42,836 nt of DNA from CAVRTJ01 sp964507185 (lineage in GTDB: Bacteria > Acidobacteriota > UBA4820 > DSQY01): positions 1 through 42,836 of the forward strand of contig CAZDOY010000026.1 in assembly GCA_964507185.1 (NCBI GenBank). The letters run 5' to 3'. Position numbers and translations under genes: made by a program. Below, piece by piece: positions 31,970 through 42,536 of this stretch. Each line of letters begins with the position of its first letter. Position 1 is the stretch's first letter. The notes under the pieces were generated by a model. It had not been told where the DNA came from. It made no database searches and saw only the letters and a list, made by a program, of their open reading frames with translations.

Positions 31970-34900
31970 ATGTCTTATCGGGTTAAACACATTTGTATCG
32001 GTGTGGTCGCGGTGGCCTTGTCCATCGTTCCGGCGGGTGGAGTCTCGCGCGTCGAGATACTCCCGCCTCCCCACCAGGCCTATGGCTGGGGAATCGCCGA
32101 GAACGGCGAACTGGGCGGAGCGGTGCTTCGGTACCTGTCTCCAACTCAGGTTTCCGGTTTGACCAACGTAACGAACCTATCCTCCAGAACTCGCCATACC
32201 GCCGTCGTCAGGGACGACGGCACCGTCTGGTGCTGGGGGGAGAACCAAAATGCCGAACTCGGAAACGGAGACTACATAGATCAGTCCTCGCCGGTCCGTG
32301 TCAGAGGCCTGGACAATGTTGCAGCCGTGGCGTGCGGTTCGTACCATACCCTTGCGCTCAGGAACGACGGAACGGTTTGGGGCTGGGGGGCGAACTTCTA
32401 CGGCCAGCTCGGGGACGGCACCGACTATGGCAAAAGCGATCCAGTCCAGGCCGCGGGGCTCACGGACGTGATCGCCGTGGCGGCCGGCTACGCGACGAGC
32501 TACGCGCTCAGGAGCGACGGCACGGTATGGGCTTGGGGCCAGAATTACAATGGCCAGATAGGAGACGGCACGACGACGGACCGCTGGAGCCCCGTGCAGG
32601 TTCCGGGCCTGTCCGGAGTCACCGCCATCGCCGCGGGCAGCGGCCACGTCGCGGCGCGTACCGGCGACGGCCGGGTCTGGGGCTGGGGAAGCAACTTCTA
32701 CGGCCAGCTCGGAGACGGTACGGACACAGACCGGTGGAGCCCCGTGCAGGCCGCCGGATTAACCGGGGCGTCCACGGTGGTGTGCGGGGGGTATCACAGC
32801 CTTGCCCTGAAGACCGACGGGACGGTCTGGGGTTGGGGAAGCAACGCCTACGGTCAGCTCGGCCTGGGTTCCTACGCCTACCAGGTTCTCGTTCCCACGA
32901 TGGCTCCAAGCCTGTCCAACGTCGCGTGGCTGGCCGCGGGCTCCGACCACAGCGTCGCCCGCCGCAACGACGGGACCTTTCTGGCATTCGGTTGCAACCA
33001 GGGTGGCCAGTTGGGCGACGGGACCACGGAAGACAGATTCTCGCCGGTGCCCATCACCCCTCTGAACGGTGCCCTCGCGGCTTCCGGAGGGGTAGACTTC
33101 AGTACTGTGCTGAAAAACGACGGCACTGTGTGGTGTTCGGGGCGCGACACCCACGGAGAGACCGGTTCGGGGCGTACGCTCTTCCATCGCTATCCCACGC
33201 CAACTCCAGGCATTCCCGACGCCGTGGCGATGGGCGGGGGGTATTACTCAAGCGCCTTCCTGAGGAGCGACGGTACCGTCTGGACCACGGGCTCCAACTC
33301 GAACGGGCAGCTTGGAAACGGGACCTGGGATGACAGTGGTACGCCCGTTCAGGTCACGGGGCTCAATTCGGTGACCGCCATCGCCTGTGGCTGGTACCAC
33401 GTTCTGGCGCTCCGCTCAGACGGTACGGTCTGGGGCTGGGGGAGGAACTACCATGGCGAGCTGGGCGACGGGACGACAACCACCAGGCTCTCCCCGGTTC
33501 AAACCGGCCTTACGGGTTCCTTTGTCTCAATCGCCGCGGGGCTCTCGCACGGTCTTGCAGTGAGGAACGACGGCACGGTGTGGGCCTGGGGATACAACGG
33601 CAGCGGGCAACTGGGTGACGGAACCACGAATTCCTCACTGACGCCCATACAGGTGCCCGGTATCACCTCTGCGGTGAGGGTCGGTGCAGGAGAAAACCAC
33701 AGCTTCGCCGTCCTGGCCGACGGGAGCGCACTTGCATGGGGAGAGAACGACGATGGCCAGCTCGGCGACGGCACGACCGAAAACAGGCACTCGCCCGTCC
33801 CCGTCAGCGGCTTGAACGGAGTCATCCGGGTCGTCGGCGGATGGGACCACTCCATAGCCGTCAAGTCGGACGGTACGGCCTGGACCTGGGGTGCCAACTG
33901 GACCGGACAATTGGGCGACGGAACGTACACCCCGAGACCGATCCCGGCTNNNNNNNNNNNNNNNNNNNNNNNNNNNNNNNNNNNNNNNNNNNNNNNNNNN
34001 NNNNNNNNNNNNNNNNNNNNNNNNNNNNNNNNNNNNNNNNNNNNNNNNNCAACTGGACCGGACAATTGGGCGACGGAACGTACACCCCGAGACCGATCCC
34101 GGCTCAGGTCCCCGGGCTTGAGGACGTCGACGATGTGGTCGCCAACGGCTATTGCACTTACGCACGGAAAGACGACGGGACCCTGTGGGGCTGGGGCGAT
34201 AACTACTCCGGACAACTGGGCGACGGCACATTCGAAAGCCACACCTCACCCGTCCAGGTTCACGGCATCGCGGATGTCACAGCGATTGGTGTGGGCGCCT
34301 CCTATCACGCCCTCGCGGCGGCGGGGTGTTCGCTGACGTGCACGACGTCCGTGCCGACCCAGGCATGGGAGGACCAGACGGTGGGGCTGTCCGCCATTCC
34401 CTCGGCCACGGGCTGTTCTGGCAGTGCCACCTACGACTGGGACTTCGGAGACGGAACCGCGCATTCCAGCCTCCAGTCGCCGGGCCACGTCTACTCGGTT
34501 CGGGGGACCTACGAGTGGTCTGTAACAGTGCACTACGGTCCGGCGCTGCTGACAAAGAGGGGCACCATCCAGATCTGCGGACCCATCTGCTCGGCGACGG
34601 CCAGTCCCGTCGGCGGCCCGGCGCCCCTGACGGTCGGTTTTGCGAACGCGACGCCGCTGGACGACGGCTGTCCAGGACCGGTGACCTACGACTGGGATTT
34701 CGGAGACGGAAGCGCGCATTCCTCCGGTGCGGCGCCGACCCACACCTACACGACGAACGGGACCTTTACGTGGGTCCTGACGCTGACCGCGGGAGGCTCG
34801 GTCTGTACCCAGAGCGGGACCATCTCGGTCTGCACGGTCACCTGTTCGGCCTCGGCATCTCTCTCCTCGGGACTCATACCTCTTACTATCGCTTTCACCG

Positions 34901-37900
34901 GCTCGGGCACGGCGTCCGAGGGCTGTACGGGTTCGGTCGAGTACGACTGGGACTTCGGGGACGGATCCGCGCACTCGACTGAACAGAGCCCCGCTCACAC
35001 TTACTCGGCCATCGGAAGCTACACGTGGATGCTGACCGTTTCGGCAGGCGGGCAAACGTGCACAGAATCCGGGACAATCACGGCCTGTACGCTGGACTAC
35101 TCGGCATCTGCTTCGACTACGGCGGGCGCGGTACCGCTCGCCGTAGGTTTCATGGCCTCTGCCACCCTGTCGGGAGGCTGTCCGCCTTCGGTCTCTTACG
35201 ACTGGGACTTCGGGGATGGGTCCCCCCACTCGAGCGCGCAGAATCCAAGCCACACCTACGGTTCACCAGGGCGCTATGGTTGGATTGTCAGAATCACGGC
35301 GGCGGGGCAGAACCGCGTCAAAATGGGCGTCGTCCGGGCCTGTGTCACGGCGTGCGGCGATGCTCAGCAAGCCTATGCGTGGGGATCCGACAGCTCCGGA
35401 CAACTGGGAACGTCGGCCGTTCTCCAGTACCTCACTCCCACCCAGGTCCCGGAGCTGGAGGGCTTCCTCCGGGTCTCGGCGGGGTCTTATTTCTCGGTTG
35501 GACTGAAGAGCGACGGCACGATCTGGGCATGGGGGCAGAACAGCTACGGCCAGCTCGGACGAGGAAACTACAATCCCAGCACCAGCCCGGTTCGCGTTCT
35601 GAATGTCACCGACGCCGTATCTGTAGCTTGCGGCAGGTACCACGTGCTCGCGGTCAAGAGCGATGGCACCGTGTGGGCGTGGGGCTATGGCTATCACGGC
35701 CAGGTTGGGGACGGTACAAACGACGGCGGACCGACACCGGTCAAGGTGCAGACGCTTACAGATGTCGTAGCCATAGCGGCAGGCGGCAATTCGAGTTATG
35801 CCCTGGCCCAGGACGGTCACGTGTGGGCATGGGGCTACAACTATTACGGAGAACTTGGAGACGGGACCACGACCAATCGAAACTCTCCCGTGCAGGTGAC
35901 AGGCCTTTCAAACGTTGTGGGCCTGGCGGCGGGCTACTACCACGTTCTGGCCGTCAAGAGCGACGGCACGGTGTGGGCCTGGGGACGCAACAACTACGGC
36001 CAGCTCGGCGACGGTACGGAAGAGGACCGCCACGCGCCCGTCCAGGTTTCGGGGCTGTCGCAGATCACGGACCTGGCCGCCGGGCAGTATCACAACCTGG
36101 CGAGAAAGTCCGACGGTTCGCTGTGGGTATGGGGCAACAACGGCAGCGGTCAGCTCGGCCTGGGTAATACGCAGAGTCAGAGCGTGGCCGTGCAGGTACC
36201 GGGACTCTCGGGTGTTGCGCGAGCGATGGGGGGCGACTACCACAGTTACGCCATCATGGCCGACGGAACGGTCCGGGCGTTCGGCTCCAACAGCTATGGC
36301 CAGCTCGGGGACGGAACGACCGAAACGCGTCTCTCCCCTGTAACGGTCCAAGGTATCGATCAGGTGATCCAGATCGGGTCGGACAACAATCATGCGACGG
36401 TCTTGAGATCTGACGGAACGATCTGGAGCATTGGCAGCGACAGTTACGGCCAGGTCGGCATGGGGCGCGTCACACAGAGAACGACGCCCATGGCCGTTTC
36501 GGGAATGTCCGATGTCGTTGAAACGGGGGCCGGCCTGGCGTGCAGCTTCTTCACACGGCAGAACGACACCCTCTGGGGTGCCGGCGACAACACAAGCGGC
36601 CAGCTTGGATCGGGCACCACGCTAAGCGGCGGTGTGCCCGCCCAGGTCGTCGGCGGCCCGTCCCACCCGGTTCAGGTTGATTCGGGCATAATCCACACGC
36701 TCGCCCTGGACGCCGATGGCAACGTCTGGGCCTGGGGCAGCAACGACAACGGCCAGATCGGAAACGGCGCCGGCGGGAATTCGCTGACGCCGTTGCTCGT
36801 GAATCTCGGCGGTCCGGCCGTCAGCCTCGCCTGCGGCTACCGACACAGCGTGTGCGCAAGAAGCGACGGGACGGTCTGGGCGTTCGGATACAACTACTAC
36901 GGTCAGCTCGGCGATGGGACGACGACCACACGCTACGCACCCGTCCAGGTACCCGGAATCGCGAACGCGGTGGCCGTCGAGGCCGGACGGTACTTCACCC
37001 TCGCGCTGCTGTCCGACGGGACGGTCATGGCCTGGGGCAACAACGACAACGGTCAGCTCGGCGACGGCACGGTCGAGGAACGGCATTCACCGGTGGCCGT
37101 GCCCGGGCTTTCGGGTGTTGCGATCCTTGCCGCCGGATACTACCACAGCCTGGCCCTCACGGCCGGCGGCTCGATCTGGGCCTGGGGTGAGAACGCGAAC
37201 GGCCAACTCGGCGACGGGACGCGCACCCCGCACCTGACGCCGGTACAGGTCTCTCTGATCGACGACGCGATCGATGTGGAGGCTGCGGCGCACGCCAGCT
37301 ATGCGCTGCGGGCGGATGGCACCGCATGGGCGTGGGGCTACAACCAATACGGTCAACTGGCCAACGGCAACACGAACAGGAGCACCGAGCCGATCCGGGT
37401 CCAGGGACTGACCGGAGTCACGTCGCTCGCCGCGGGGGAAAGCCACGCCCTTGCCACGGCCACGTGCGGGGTTGCGGCCGAGGCATCGGGAACGCGACAG
37501 CTGTGGCTCGGCGAAACGGCCTCCTTCACGGCAACGGCGAGCCAGAACGGGTGTACAGGCCCGATTACCTACGACTGGGACTTCGGAGACGGATCCGCAC
37601 ATTCGTCGCTTTCGAACACCGGCCACGATTATGCGTCCACGGGATTATACACGTGGCGGTTCACGGCGACAACCGCGGAAACGGCGGTCACGCAGTCTGG
37701 CTACATATCGGTCTGCGAGTTCGCACTGAACGGGACCGCATCGCCGGCAACGGGATTCGTGCCCCTGACCATCGCCATGGACGCCGGGGTGCTGCAGGGG
37801 CACTGCAGTTTCCCCGTGACCTACGACTGGGATTTCGGCGACGGGACCGCCCATTCGAGCGAGCCCAGCCCCAGCCATACCTATACCTCGGCGGGAACCT

Positions 37901-38244
37901 ACACGTGGACGTTGACGGCCACGGCCGAAGGGCAAACCAGAACGGACACCGGGTCGGTCACCGCCATCAGCCCGCCCGTCATCACCTCCATGAGTAAGCT
38001 GGGCAGCCCCTTCCGCATCAACGTGATGGGCAGCAACCTCCAGCAGGGCATCGCCGTCTACATCAACGGCCAGTTGTGGGGAGACTCGAGCAACAAGCGC
38101 CTGGTGAAATGGAAGAGCACGTCCAACATCAAGATCAAGAAGGGCTCAGCGCTCAAGGCGCAGGTTCCGAAGTACACGGACACGACGTTCCGGTTCGTGA
38201 ATCCCGACGGAGGCGAGGTGACGGTCGTCTGGCAGTGGCCGTAG
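31970..38244 (+). CDS. Giant secreted RCC1-repeat/PKD-domain protein (interrupted by a scaffold gap)
   Basis: The gene begins at ATG 31970 after GGGAGGGG with a signal peptide (ICIGVVAVALSIVPAGGVS). Fourteen RCC1-type repeats of ~50 residues (type AWGxNxxGQLGDG) run to about 34326. Four PKD domains follow, each with YDWDFGDG (near 34431, 34687, 34938 and 35199), then fourteen more RCC1 repeats (35366-37467), two PKD domains (near 37568 and 37822) and an IPT/TIG-like C-terminal domain (PPVITSMSKLGSPFRINVMG). The frame before and after the 100-N gap differs, but removing the Ns and one copy of the duplicated 55-bp flank (155 bases) gives a single open frame of 2,039 residues. Fourteen equals two seven-bladed propellers, so four propellers are expected. 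The protein is probably extracellular or surface-bound; its ligand is unknown. The C-terminus shows no recognised anchor. Confidence 0.88.
33895..33949 (+). repeat. 55-bp contig-end duplicate, left copy
   Basis: Identical over all 55 bases to 34050-34104 and directly abutting the N run. Other RCC1 repeats in this gene are diverged, so an exact copy touching both gap edges is best explained as the same genomic sequence placed on two contig ends. Confidence 0.95.
33950..34049. other. Scaffold gap of exactly 100 N
   Basis: Exactly 100 unknown bases, the usual placeholder for a gap of unknown size. The flanks are the two identical 55-bp copies. The gap lies inside RCC1 repeat 13 of the large secreted protein. 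Confidence 0.99.
34050..34104 (+). repeat. 55-bp contig-end duplicate, right copy
   Basis: The second identical copy. Joining the sequence before the gap (up to 33949) directly to 34105 keeps the reading frame and gives a normal RCC1 repeat (RPIPAQVPGL). Confidence 0.95.
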
Positions 38245-38309
38245 CCCTGATTTGGGATTTGGGAACTGGGATTGCGGATTTGAACGACGGCCAACGGAGG
38301 GCCTTTGTG

Positions 38310-38335
38310 GGCGGCCGATGCTTGCATCGGCCGCC
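38310..38335 (+). terminator. Hairpin after the RCC1/PKD gene
   Basis: A perfect 12-bp arm pair GGCGGCCGATGC/GCATCGGCCGCC (38310-38321 with 38324-38335) around TT, followed by TTGGTCACTT. The U-tract is weak. It lies 66 bases after the stop, behind degenerate spacer text (GATTTGGGATTTGGGAACTG near 38250). Confidence 0.55.
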
Positions 38336-38497
38336 TTGGTCACTTGATCACCGGATCAGTTCCGTGGGGTCATTTACCCCAAGCAGGTGGGGAGAGGGTG
38401 TTTCTGTTTGGTCCGGCCGTCCGCCCGGTCGATATATTTCCGACAGAGGGCCTGCTGAAATCATTCGCTCGAATCCGGGGCCCGGGAGTGTGGCGGT

Positions 38498-39538
38498 ATG
38501 TTGTACAGGACTTTGAAGAAAGCAGCCTTCAGGTCCGTGGTCGAAACGATCCTCGCCGGCAATGAGGTGGTGGGGCCCAGGCAGGTGGGCACGGACAGGC
38601 ACGGCAAGCCCATCCACCAGTTCCTGCCGGTGGAGCGCTTCGACGACATCGACTTCGGATACGAGAGCACCGAGTTCTCCGCCAAGACCTACTTCCTGCC
38701 CTTCCGCGAGCAGCTCTCGGCCTACCGGTTCACCAACGGGGACTGGGAGCAGACGATCCGCTACCGCGTCCAGCCCCGCGCCATCGTCGGCCTGCACGCG
38801 TGCGACATCAACGGCCTTTTGAAGCTGGACAAGGTCTTCGCGAAGGACTGGTACCCCAGCCCCTACTACATCTCGCGCCGCCGGAACACCTTCATCGTGG
38901 GCATCGACCACGACCCGTGCGAGGGGGCCTTCTGCCGGTCGGTCGGCGCGGACACGGTGACCCACGGATTCGACCTGTTCCTCACGGACATCGGGGACCG
39001 GTATTTCGTCGCCGTCGGCTCCGACCGCGGCCTCTCGCTCATCGATCGCTTCGACGCCAGGCCCACCACCGACGAGGACTCCCACCTGTACGTCACCGAG
39101 CGCAAGCGCATCGCGGGACTCATGACGACCGAGATCAACGTGAACAACCTGCCCAACCTGCTCGACATCGAGTTCGAATCGCCCATCTGGGAGAAGTGGG
39201 GCAAGAAGTGCCTGAGCTGCGGAACGTGCGCCATGGTCTGCCCCACCTGCTACTGCCACGGCATCCACGAGCGCATATCCATGGACTTCAGGGAAGGCGC
39301 CAAGATCCGCCAGCTCCACTCGTGCAACCTGGTGGACTTCGCCGTCGTCGCGGGCGGACACAACTTCCGCCCGACCCCCGAGAGCCGGCTGAAGTACCGC
39401 TACTACCACCAGCACCGCGGCTTCGTGGAACAGCACGAGGAGCCCAAATGCGTCGGCTGCAACCGCTGCGGCCGGGCGTGCCTGGCCGGTATCGCCCCCG
39501 TGGACGTGATCCGCGAGTTGCAGGAGGAGAGTTCATGA
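38498..39538 (+). CDS. hydB: HydB, beta iron-sulfur subunit of group 3b [NiFe] hydrogenase
   Basis: A 346-residue electron-transfer subunit. Two C-terminal ferredoxin motifs are visible: CLSCGTCAMVCPTCYCHG (~248-265) and CVGCNRCGRACLAG (~318-331). The N-terminal domain matches the sulfhydrogenase beta family (PRAIVGLHACDINGLLKLD, GIDHDPCEGAFCRSVG). It passes electrons between the gamma flavin subunit and the hydrogenase small subunit in the cytoplasm. It overlaps hydG by ATGA (39535-39538). The order beta-gamma-delta-alpha is the same as in Pyrococcus hydBGDA. Confidence 0.92.
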   Translation: MLYRTLKKAAFRSVVETILAGNEVVGPRQVGTDRHGKPIHQFLPVERFDDIDFGYESTEFSAKTYFLPFREQLSAYRFTNGDWEQTIRYRVQPRAIVGLHACDINGLLKLDKVFAKDWYPSPYYISRRRNTFIVGIDHDPCEGAFCRSVGADTVTHGFDLFLTDIGDRYFVAVGSDRGLSLIDRFDARPTTDEDSHLYVTERKRIAGLMTTEINVNNLPNLLDIEFESPIWEKWGKKCLSCGTCAMVCPTCYCHGIHERISMDFREGAKIRQLHSCNLVDFAVVAGGHNFRPTPESRLKYRYYHQHRGFVEQHEEPKCVGCNRCGRACLAGIAPVDVIRELQEESS

Positions 39539-40443
39539 AAAGCCTGCTCCTTCCCTACGAGGTCACCAAAGAGGCCGAGATCAGGGAGCCGCTGAACTAC
39601 AACCGTCGAAGCCGGCTCATGAACACGGACCGGGTGGTCAAGGCCGAGATCACGAGCATCACGCAGCTGACCGACATGGAGAAGCTCTTCCACGTGCGCA
39701 TCGTAGACCCGGCCGAACGGGCCCTGTTCAGCTTCCAGCCCGGCCAGTTCGTCATGGTGGAGGTGCCCGGCTACGGCGAGATCCCCATTTCCATATCCGG
39801 CTCCGCCTCGAACCACGGCTTCCTCGAACTCTGCATCCGGCGGGCCGGCACCGTGACGAGCGTGCTGCACCGGGCGCAGGTGGGGGCGAAGGTCGGACTG
39901 CGCGGCCCGTTCGGGACCTTCTTCCCCATGGCCATGATGAAGGACCACAACGTCCTGCTCATCGCCGGGGGGCTGGGCCTGGCGCCCCTGCGCGCGGCCA
40001 TCTACCACGTGACCGAGAACCGGTCGGACTTCGACAGGGTGCACATCCTCTACGGCACGAAGACGCCCGACCAGCTCCTCTTCGACTACCAGTACGAGCA
40101 GTGGCGGCGCGTGGACGGCGTGGACCTCTCCATCATCGTGGAGGAGGGCGCCGACGGCTGGACCGGGGAAGTGGGCATGGTGACGAAGCTCTTGGACCCC
40201 ATACCCATTGAGCCGGACCGGACCTACGCCATCGTCTGCGGCCCGCCGGTCATGTTCAAGTTCGTGTGCAACATGCTCAGCAAAAAGGGCATTCCCATGC
40301 GCAGGATGTTCGTCTCCCTCGAGCGGCGCATGCACTGCGGCATGGGCAAGTGCTGCCGGTGCAACATCGGCTCCACGTTCACGTGCAAGGACGGCCCGGT
40401 CTTCGACTACTGGACGGCCATCAACCTCAAGGAAGCCCTGTAG
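39535..40443 (+). CDS. hydG: HydG, gamma FAD/NAD(P)-binding subunit
   Basis: A 302-residue ferredoxin-NADP reductase-like protein. FAD-binding barrel (QPGQFVMVEVPGYGEIPISI), NAD(P) domain (VLLIAGGLGLAPLRAAIYHV; YAIVCGPPVMFKF) and a C-terminal [2Fe-2S] Cys set (MHCGMGKCCRCNIGSTFTC). It exchanges electrons with NAD(P)H. The ATG at 39535 follows CAGGAGGAG, so the 28 residues before the second Met (MNTDRV) are kept. Confidence 0.92.
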   Translation: MKSLLLPYEVTKEAEIREPLNYNRRSRLMNTDRVVKAEITSITQLTDMEKLFHVRIVDPAERALFSFQPGQFVMVEVPGYGEIPISISGSASNHGFLELCIRRAGTVTSVLHRAQVGAKVGLRGPFGTFFPMAMMKDHNVLLIAGGLGLAPLRAAIYHVTENRSDFDRVHILYGTKTPDQLLFDYQYEQWRRVDGVDLSIIVEEGADGWTGEVGMVTKLLDPIPIEPDRTYAIVCGPPVMFKFVCNMLSKKGIPMRRMFVSLERRMHCGMGKCCRCNIGSTFTCKDGPVFDYWTAINLKEAL

Positions 40444-40462
40444 GGCGGGGAGGAGGCATGCC

Positions 40463-41230
40463 ATGCGATATCTGAACATCGGCGCCCGCCATCCCCGCGT
40501 CGGGGTCTTCGACTTCACCGACTGCGAGGGCTGTCAGCTCCAGCTCGCCAACAAGGAGGAGACGCTCGTCGCCTTCCTCCAGGCGGTGGAGGTCGTGAAC
40601 TTCCGCGAGATCGCCACCGACGCGAGCGACGACTACGAGATCGCCTTCGTGGAAGGCGCGATCAGCCGGAGCGACGAGGTGGAGCGGCTCAAGAAGATCA
40701 GGGAGCGCGCGGGCGTCCTGGTCGCCCTGGGGAGCTGTGCCTGCTTCGGAGGCGTGAACCGCATGAAGAACGCCTTCGACCTGGACGAGGCCAACGCCGA
40801 GGTCTACGGCGGCACGCCCAAGGAGACGCTCCCCGTGCGGTCGGTGAAGGAGGTCGTCCCGGTGGACCTCGAGATTCCGGGGTGCCCGGTCTCGAAGGAC
40901 GAGGTCGAGCGCATCGTCAGGCACCTGGTGCTGGAGGTCCCCTTCAGCTTCCACGCCTACCCCGTCTGCGTGGAGTGCAAGCAGCGTTTCACCACGTGCC
41001 TGATGGAAAAGGGGCAGCTCTGTCTGGGGCCGATCACGAGGGCGGGCTGCGAGGCGCCCTGTCCCGCCGGCGGCCTGGGGTGCTGGGGCTGCCGCGGCCC
41101 GGCTGAAGCGCCCAACTACGAGGAGTTCTTCGCACTGGCGAAGGAACGCGGGTTCGGCGAGGCCGAGATCAACGAGCGGTTGGGCTTCTTCGGCGGGTTC
41201 GAGGGCATCAAGGTTGGAGAGGCCAGATGA
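40463..41230 (+). CDS. hydD: HydD, delta (small) subunit of [NiFe] hydrogenase
   Basis: A 255-residue small subunit similar to the 20-kDa subunit of complex I. Cys ligands for the proximal cluster are CEGC (N-terminus), GSCACFGG and PGCP; further Cys groups (CVECKQRFTTC, CEAPCPAGGLGCWGC) hold additional clusters. There is no Tat signal, so the enzyme is cytoplasmic, as in group 3. ATG 40463 follows GGGGAGGAGG; it overlaps hydA by ATGA. Confidence 0.92.
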   Translation: MRYLNIGARHPRVGVFDFTDCEGCQLQLANKEETLVAFLQAVEVVNFREIATDASDDYEIAFVEGAISRSDEVERLKKIRERAGVLVALGSCACFGGVNRMKNAFDLDEANAEVYGGTPKETLPVRSVKEVVPVDLEIPGCPVSKDEVERIVRHLVLEVPFSFHAYPVCVECKQRFTTCLMEKGQLCLGPITRAGCEAPCPAGGLGCWGCRGPAEAPNYEEFFALAKERGFGEAEINERLGFFGGFEGIKVGEAR

Positions 41231-42504
41231 AGGTCGACCTGGACATCCGAATCCATCCCCTCACGCGCGTTGAGGGCCACGGCAATCTGCTGGTGCGGGT
41301 CATGAACGGCCGCCTCGAGGAGGCGCGGTGGGACATCGTAGAGACGCCCCGGTTCTTCGAGGTCATGCTCAAGGGCAAACACTACACCTCCGCGCCCATC
41401 CTCACCGCGCGCATCTGCGGGATCTGCTCGATCGGCCACGCCCTGGCCAGCGCCCGGGCCACCGAGCGGGCCTTCGGCGTGGAGATCCCGGAGGCCGCCG
41501 CCAGGCTCCGGCTCCTGGCCAAGCACGGGGAGACGCTCCAGAGCCACATCCTGCACCTGCTCTTCCTGGCCGCGCCGGACTTCCTCGGCCTGCCGAGCGT
41601 CCTGCCCCTGGTCAAAGAAGCCCCGGCGACGGTGGCGCTCGCCGCGCGGCTAAAGGGCCTGGCCAACAAACTGTGCGACGTGGTGGCCGGCCGTACCACG
41701 CACCCCGTCTCCATCCAGGTGGGCGGCATGGCCGTTTTCCCCGACAGGACGGCGCTGGGTGCTCTGCGCGACGAACTGGCGGCGGGCGCCGGGGACCTGG
41801 AGGCGGTGGCGGCTCTCTTCAAGACCTTCGAAATTCCGGCCTTCTCGCGCGACACTGAGTTCGTTTCGCTGAAGGGCGACGGGGACTACCCGTGGATCGG
41901 CGGAGACCTCGTCTCGTCGGACGGCGTGAACCGAACAGAAGGCGAATATCTCAAGATGACCAACGAGTTCGTGGATGCCCGCAACACCTCCAAGCTCTGC
42001 CGGCTCTCGCGGGAGTCCTACGCCGTGGGCGCACTCGCGCGCTGGAACAACAACCACCATTTCCTCCACCCGGAGGCCCTGCGGACGGCCGACGACCTGG
42101 AGCTGAGGCCCGGTTGCCGGAATCCTTTCAAGAACAACCTCGCCCAACTCGTGGAGTGTGTGCACGTCGTCCACGAGTCCGTGCGCCTCATCGACGAACT
42201 GCTCGCCGTGCCCCTCGGCACGTCCACCATGGCCGAGGTCACGCCCAGGGCGGGCGAAGGCGTCGGCGCCGTGGAGGTGCCCCGCGGAATCCTGTACCAC
42301 CACTACACGTACGGCGCCGACGGCCGGGTCCTGCGCGCAAACTGCGTCATCCCTACGACGCAGAACAACCTGAATATCCAGCACGACCTCAAGGCGCTGG
42401 TCGAGAAGTTCGCCGCCGAAGGCGCCGGCGACGCCCGGATGGAGCTTTTCTGCTCCATGCTCGTCAGGGCCTACGATCCCTGCATTTCGTGCTCTGTCCA
42501 TTAA
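41227..42504 (+). CDS. hydA: HydA, alpha (large) subunit of [NiFe] hydrogenase
   Basis: A 425-residue catalytic subunit. The L1 motif is RICGIC (C64, C67) and the L2 motif is DPCISCSVH (C419, C422), supplying the four Ni-Fe ligands. The N-terminal RVEGHG block is typical. The protein stops exactly at the L2 His, so the short C-terminal peptide that a maturation protease normally removes is absent. With HydBGD it forms a group 3b-type bidirectional NAD(P)-linked hydrogenase that may also reduce elemental sulfur or polysulfide. No hyp maturation genes or protease gene lie in the window. The stop codon lies in the start of the terminator. Confidence 0.95.
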   Translation: MKVDLDIRIHPLTRVEGHGNLLVRVMNGRLEEARWDIVETPRFFEVMLKGKHYTSAPILTARICGICSIGHALASARATERAFGVEIPEAAARLRLLAKHGETLQSHILHLLFLAAPDFLGLPSVLPLVKEAPATVALAARLKGLANKLCDVVAGRTTHPVSIQVGGMAVFPDRTALGALRDELAAGAGDLEAVAALFKTFEIPAFSRDTEFVSLKGDGDYPWIGGDLVSSDGVNRTEGEYLKMTNEFVDARNTSKLCRLSRESYAVGALARWNNNHHFLHPEALRTADDLELRPGCRNPFKNNLAQLVECVHVVHESVRLIDELLAVPLGTSTMAEVTPRAGEGVGAVEVPRGILYHHYTYGADGRVLRANCVIPTTQNNLNIQHDLKALVEKFAAEGAGDARMELFCSMLVRAYDPCISCSVH

Positions 42505-42527
42505 AATCCGGCCATCGGCCGGATTTT
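42503..42527. terminator. Bidirectional rho-independent terminator of hydBGDA
   Basis: AAAATCCGGCC (42503-42513) pairs perfectly with GGCCGGATTTT (42517-42527), loop ATC. A-tract and T-tract flank the GC core on both sides, so it can work on both strands. The hydA stop codon (42502-42504) overlaps it. Confidence 0.92.
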
Positions 42528-42536
42528 ATATGGCTT

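Noticed and set aside
33736..38244. A separate downstream gene starting at 33736, before the N run
   Set aside because: Its first part is read in the wrong frame of the RCC1 repeats and loses the motif; the right frame appears only after the gap. The gap explains the apparent frame change.
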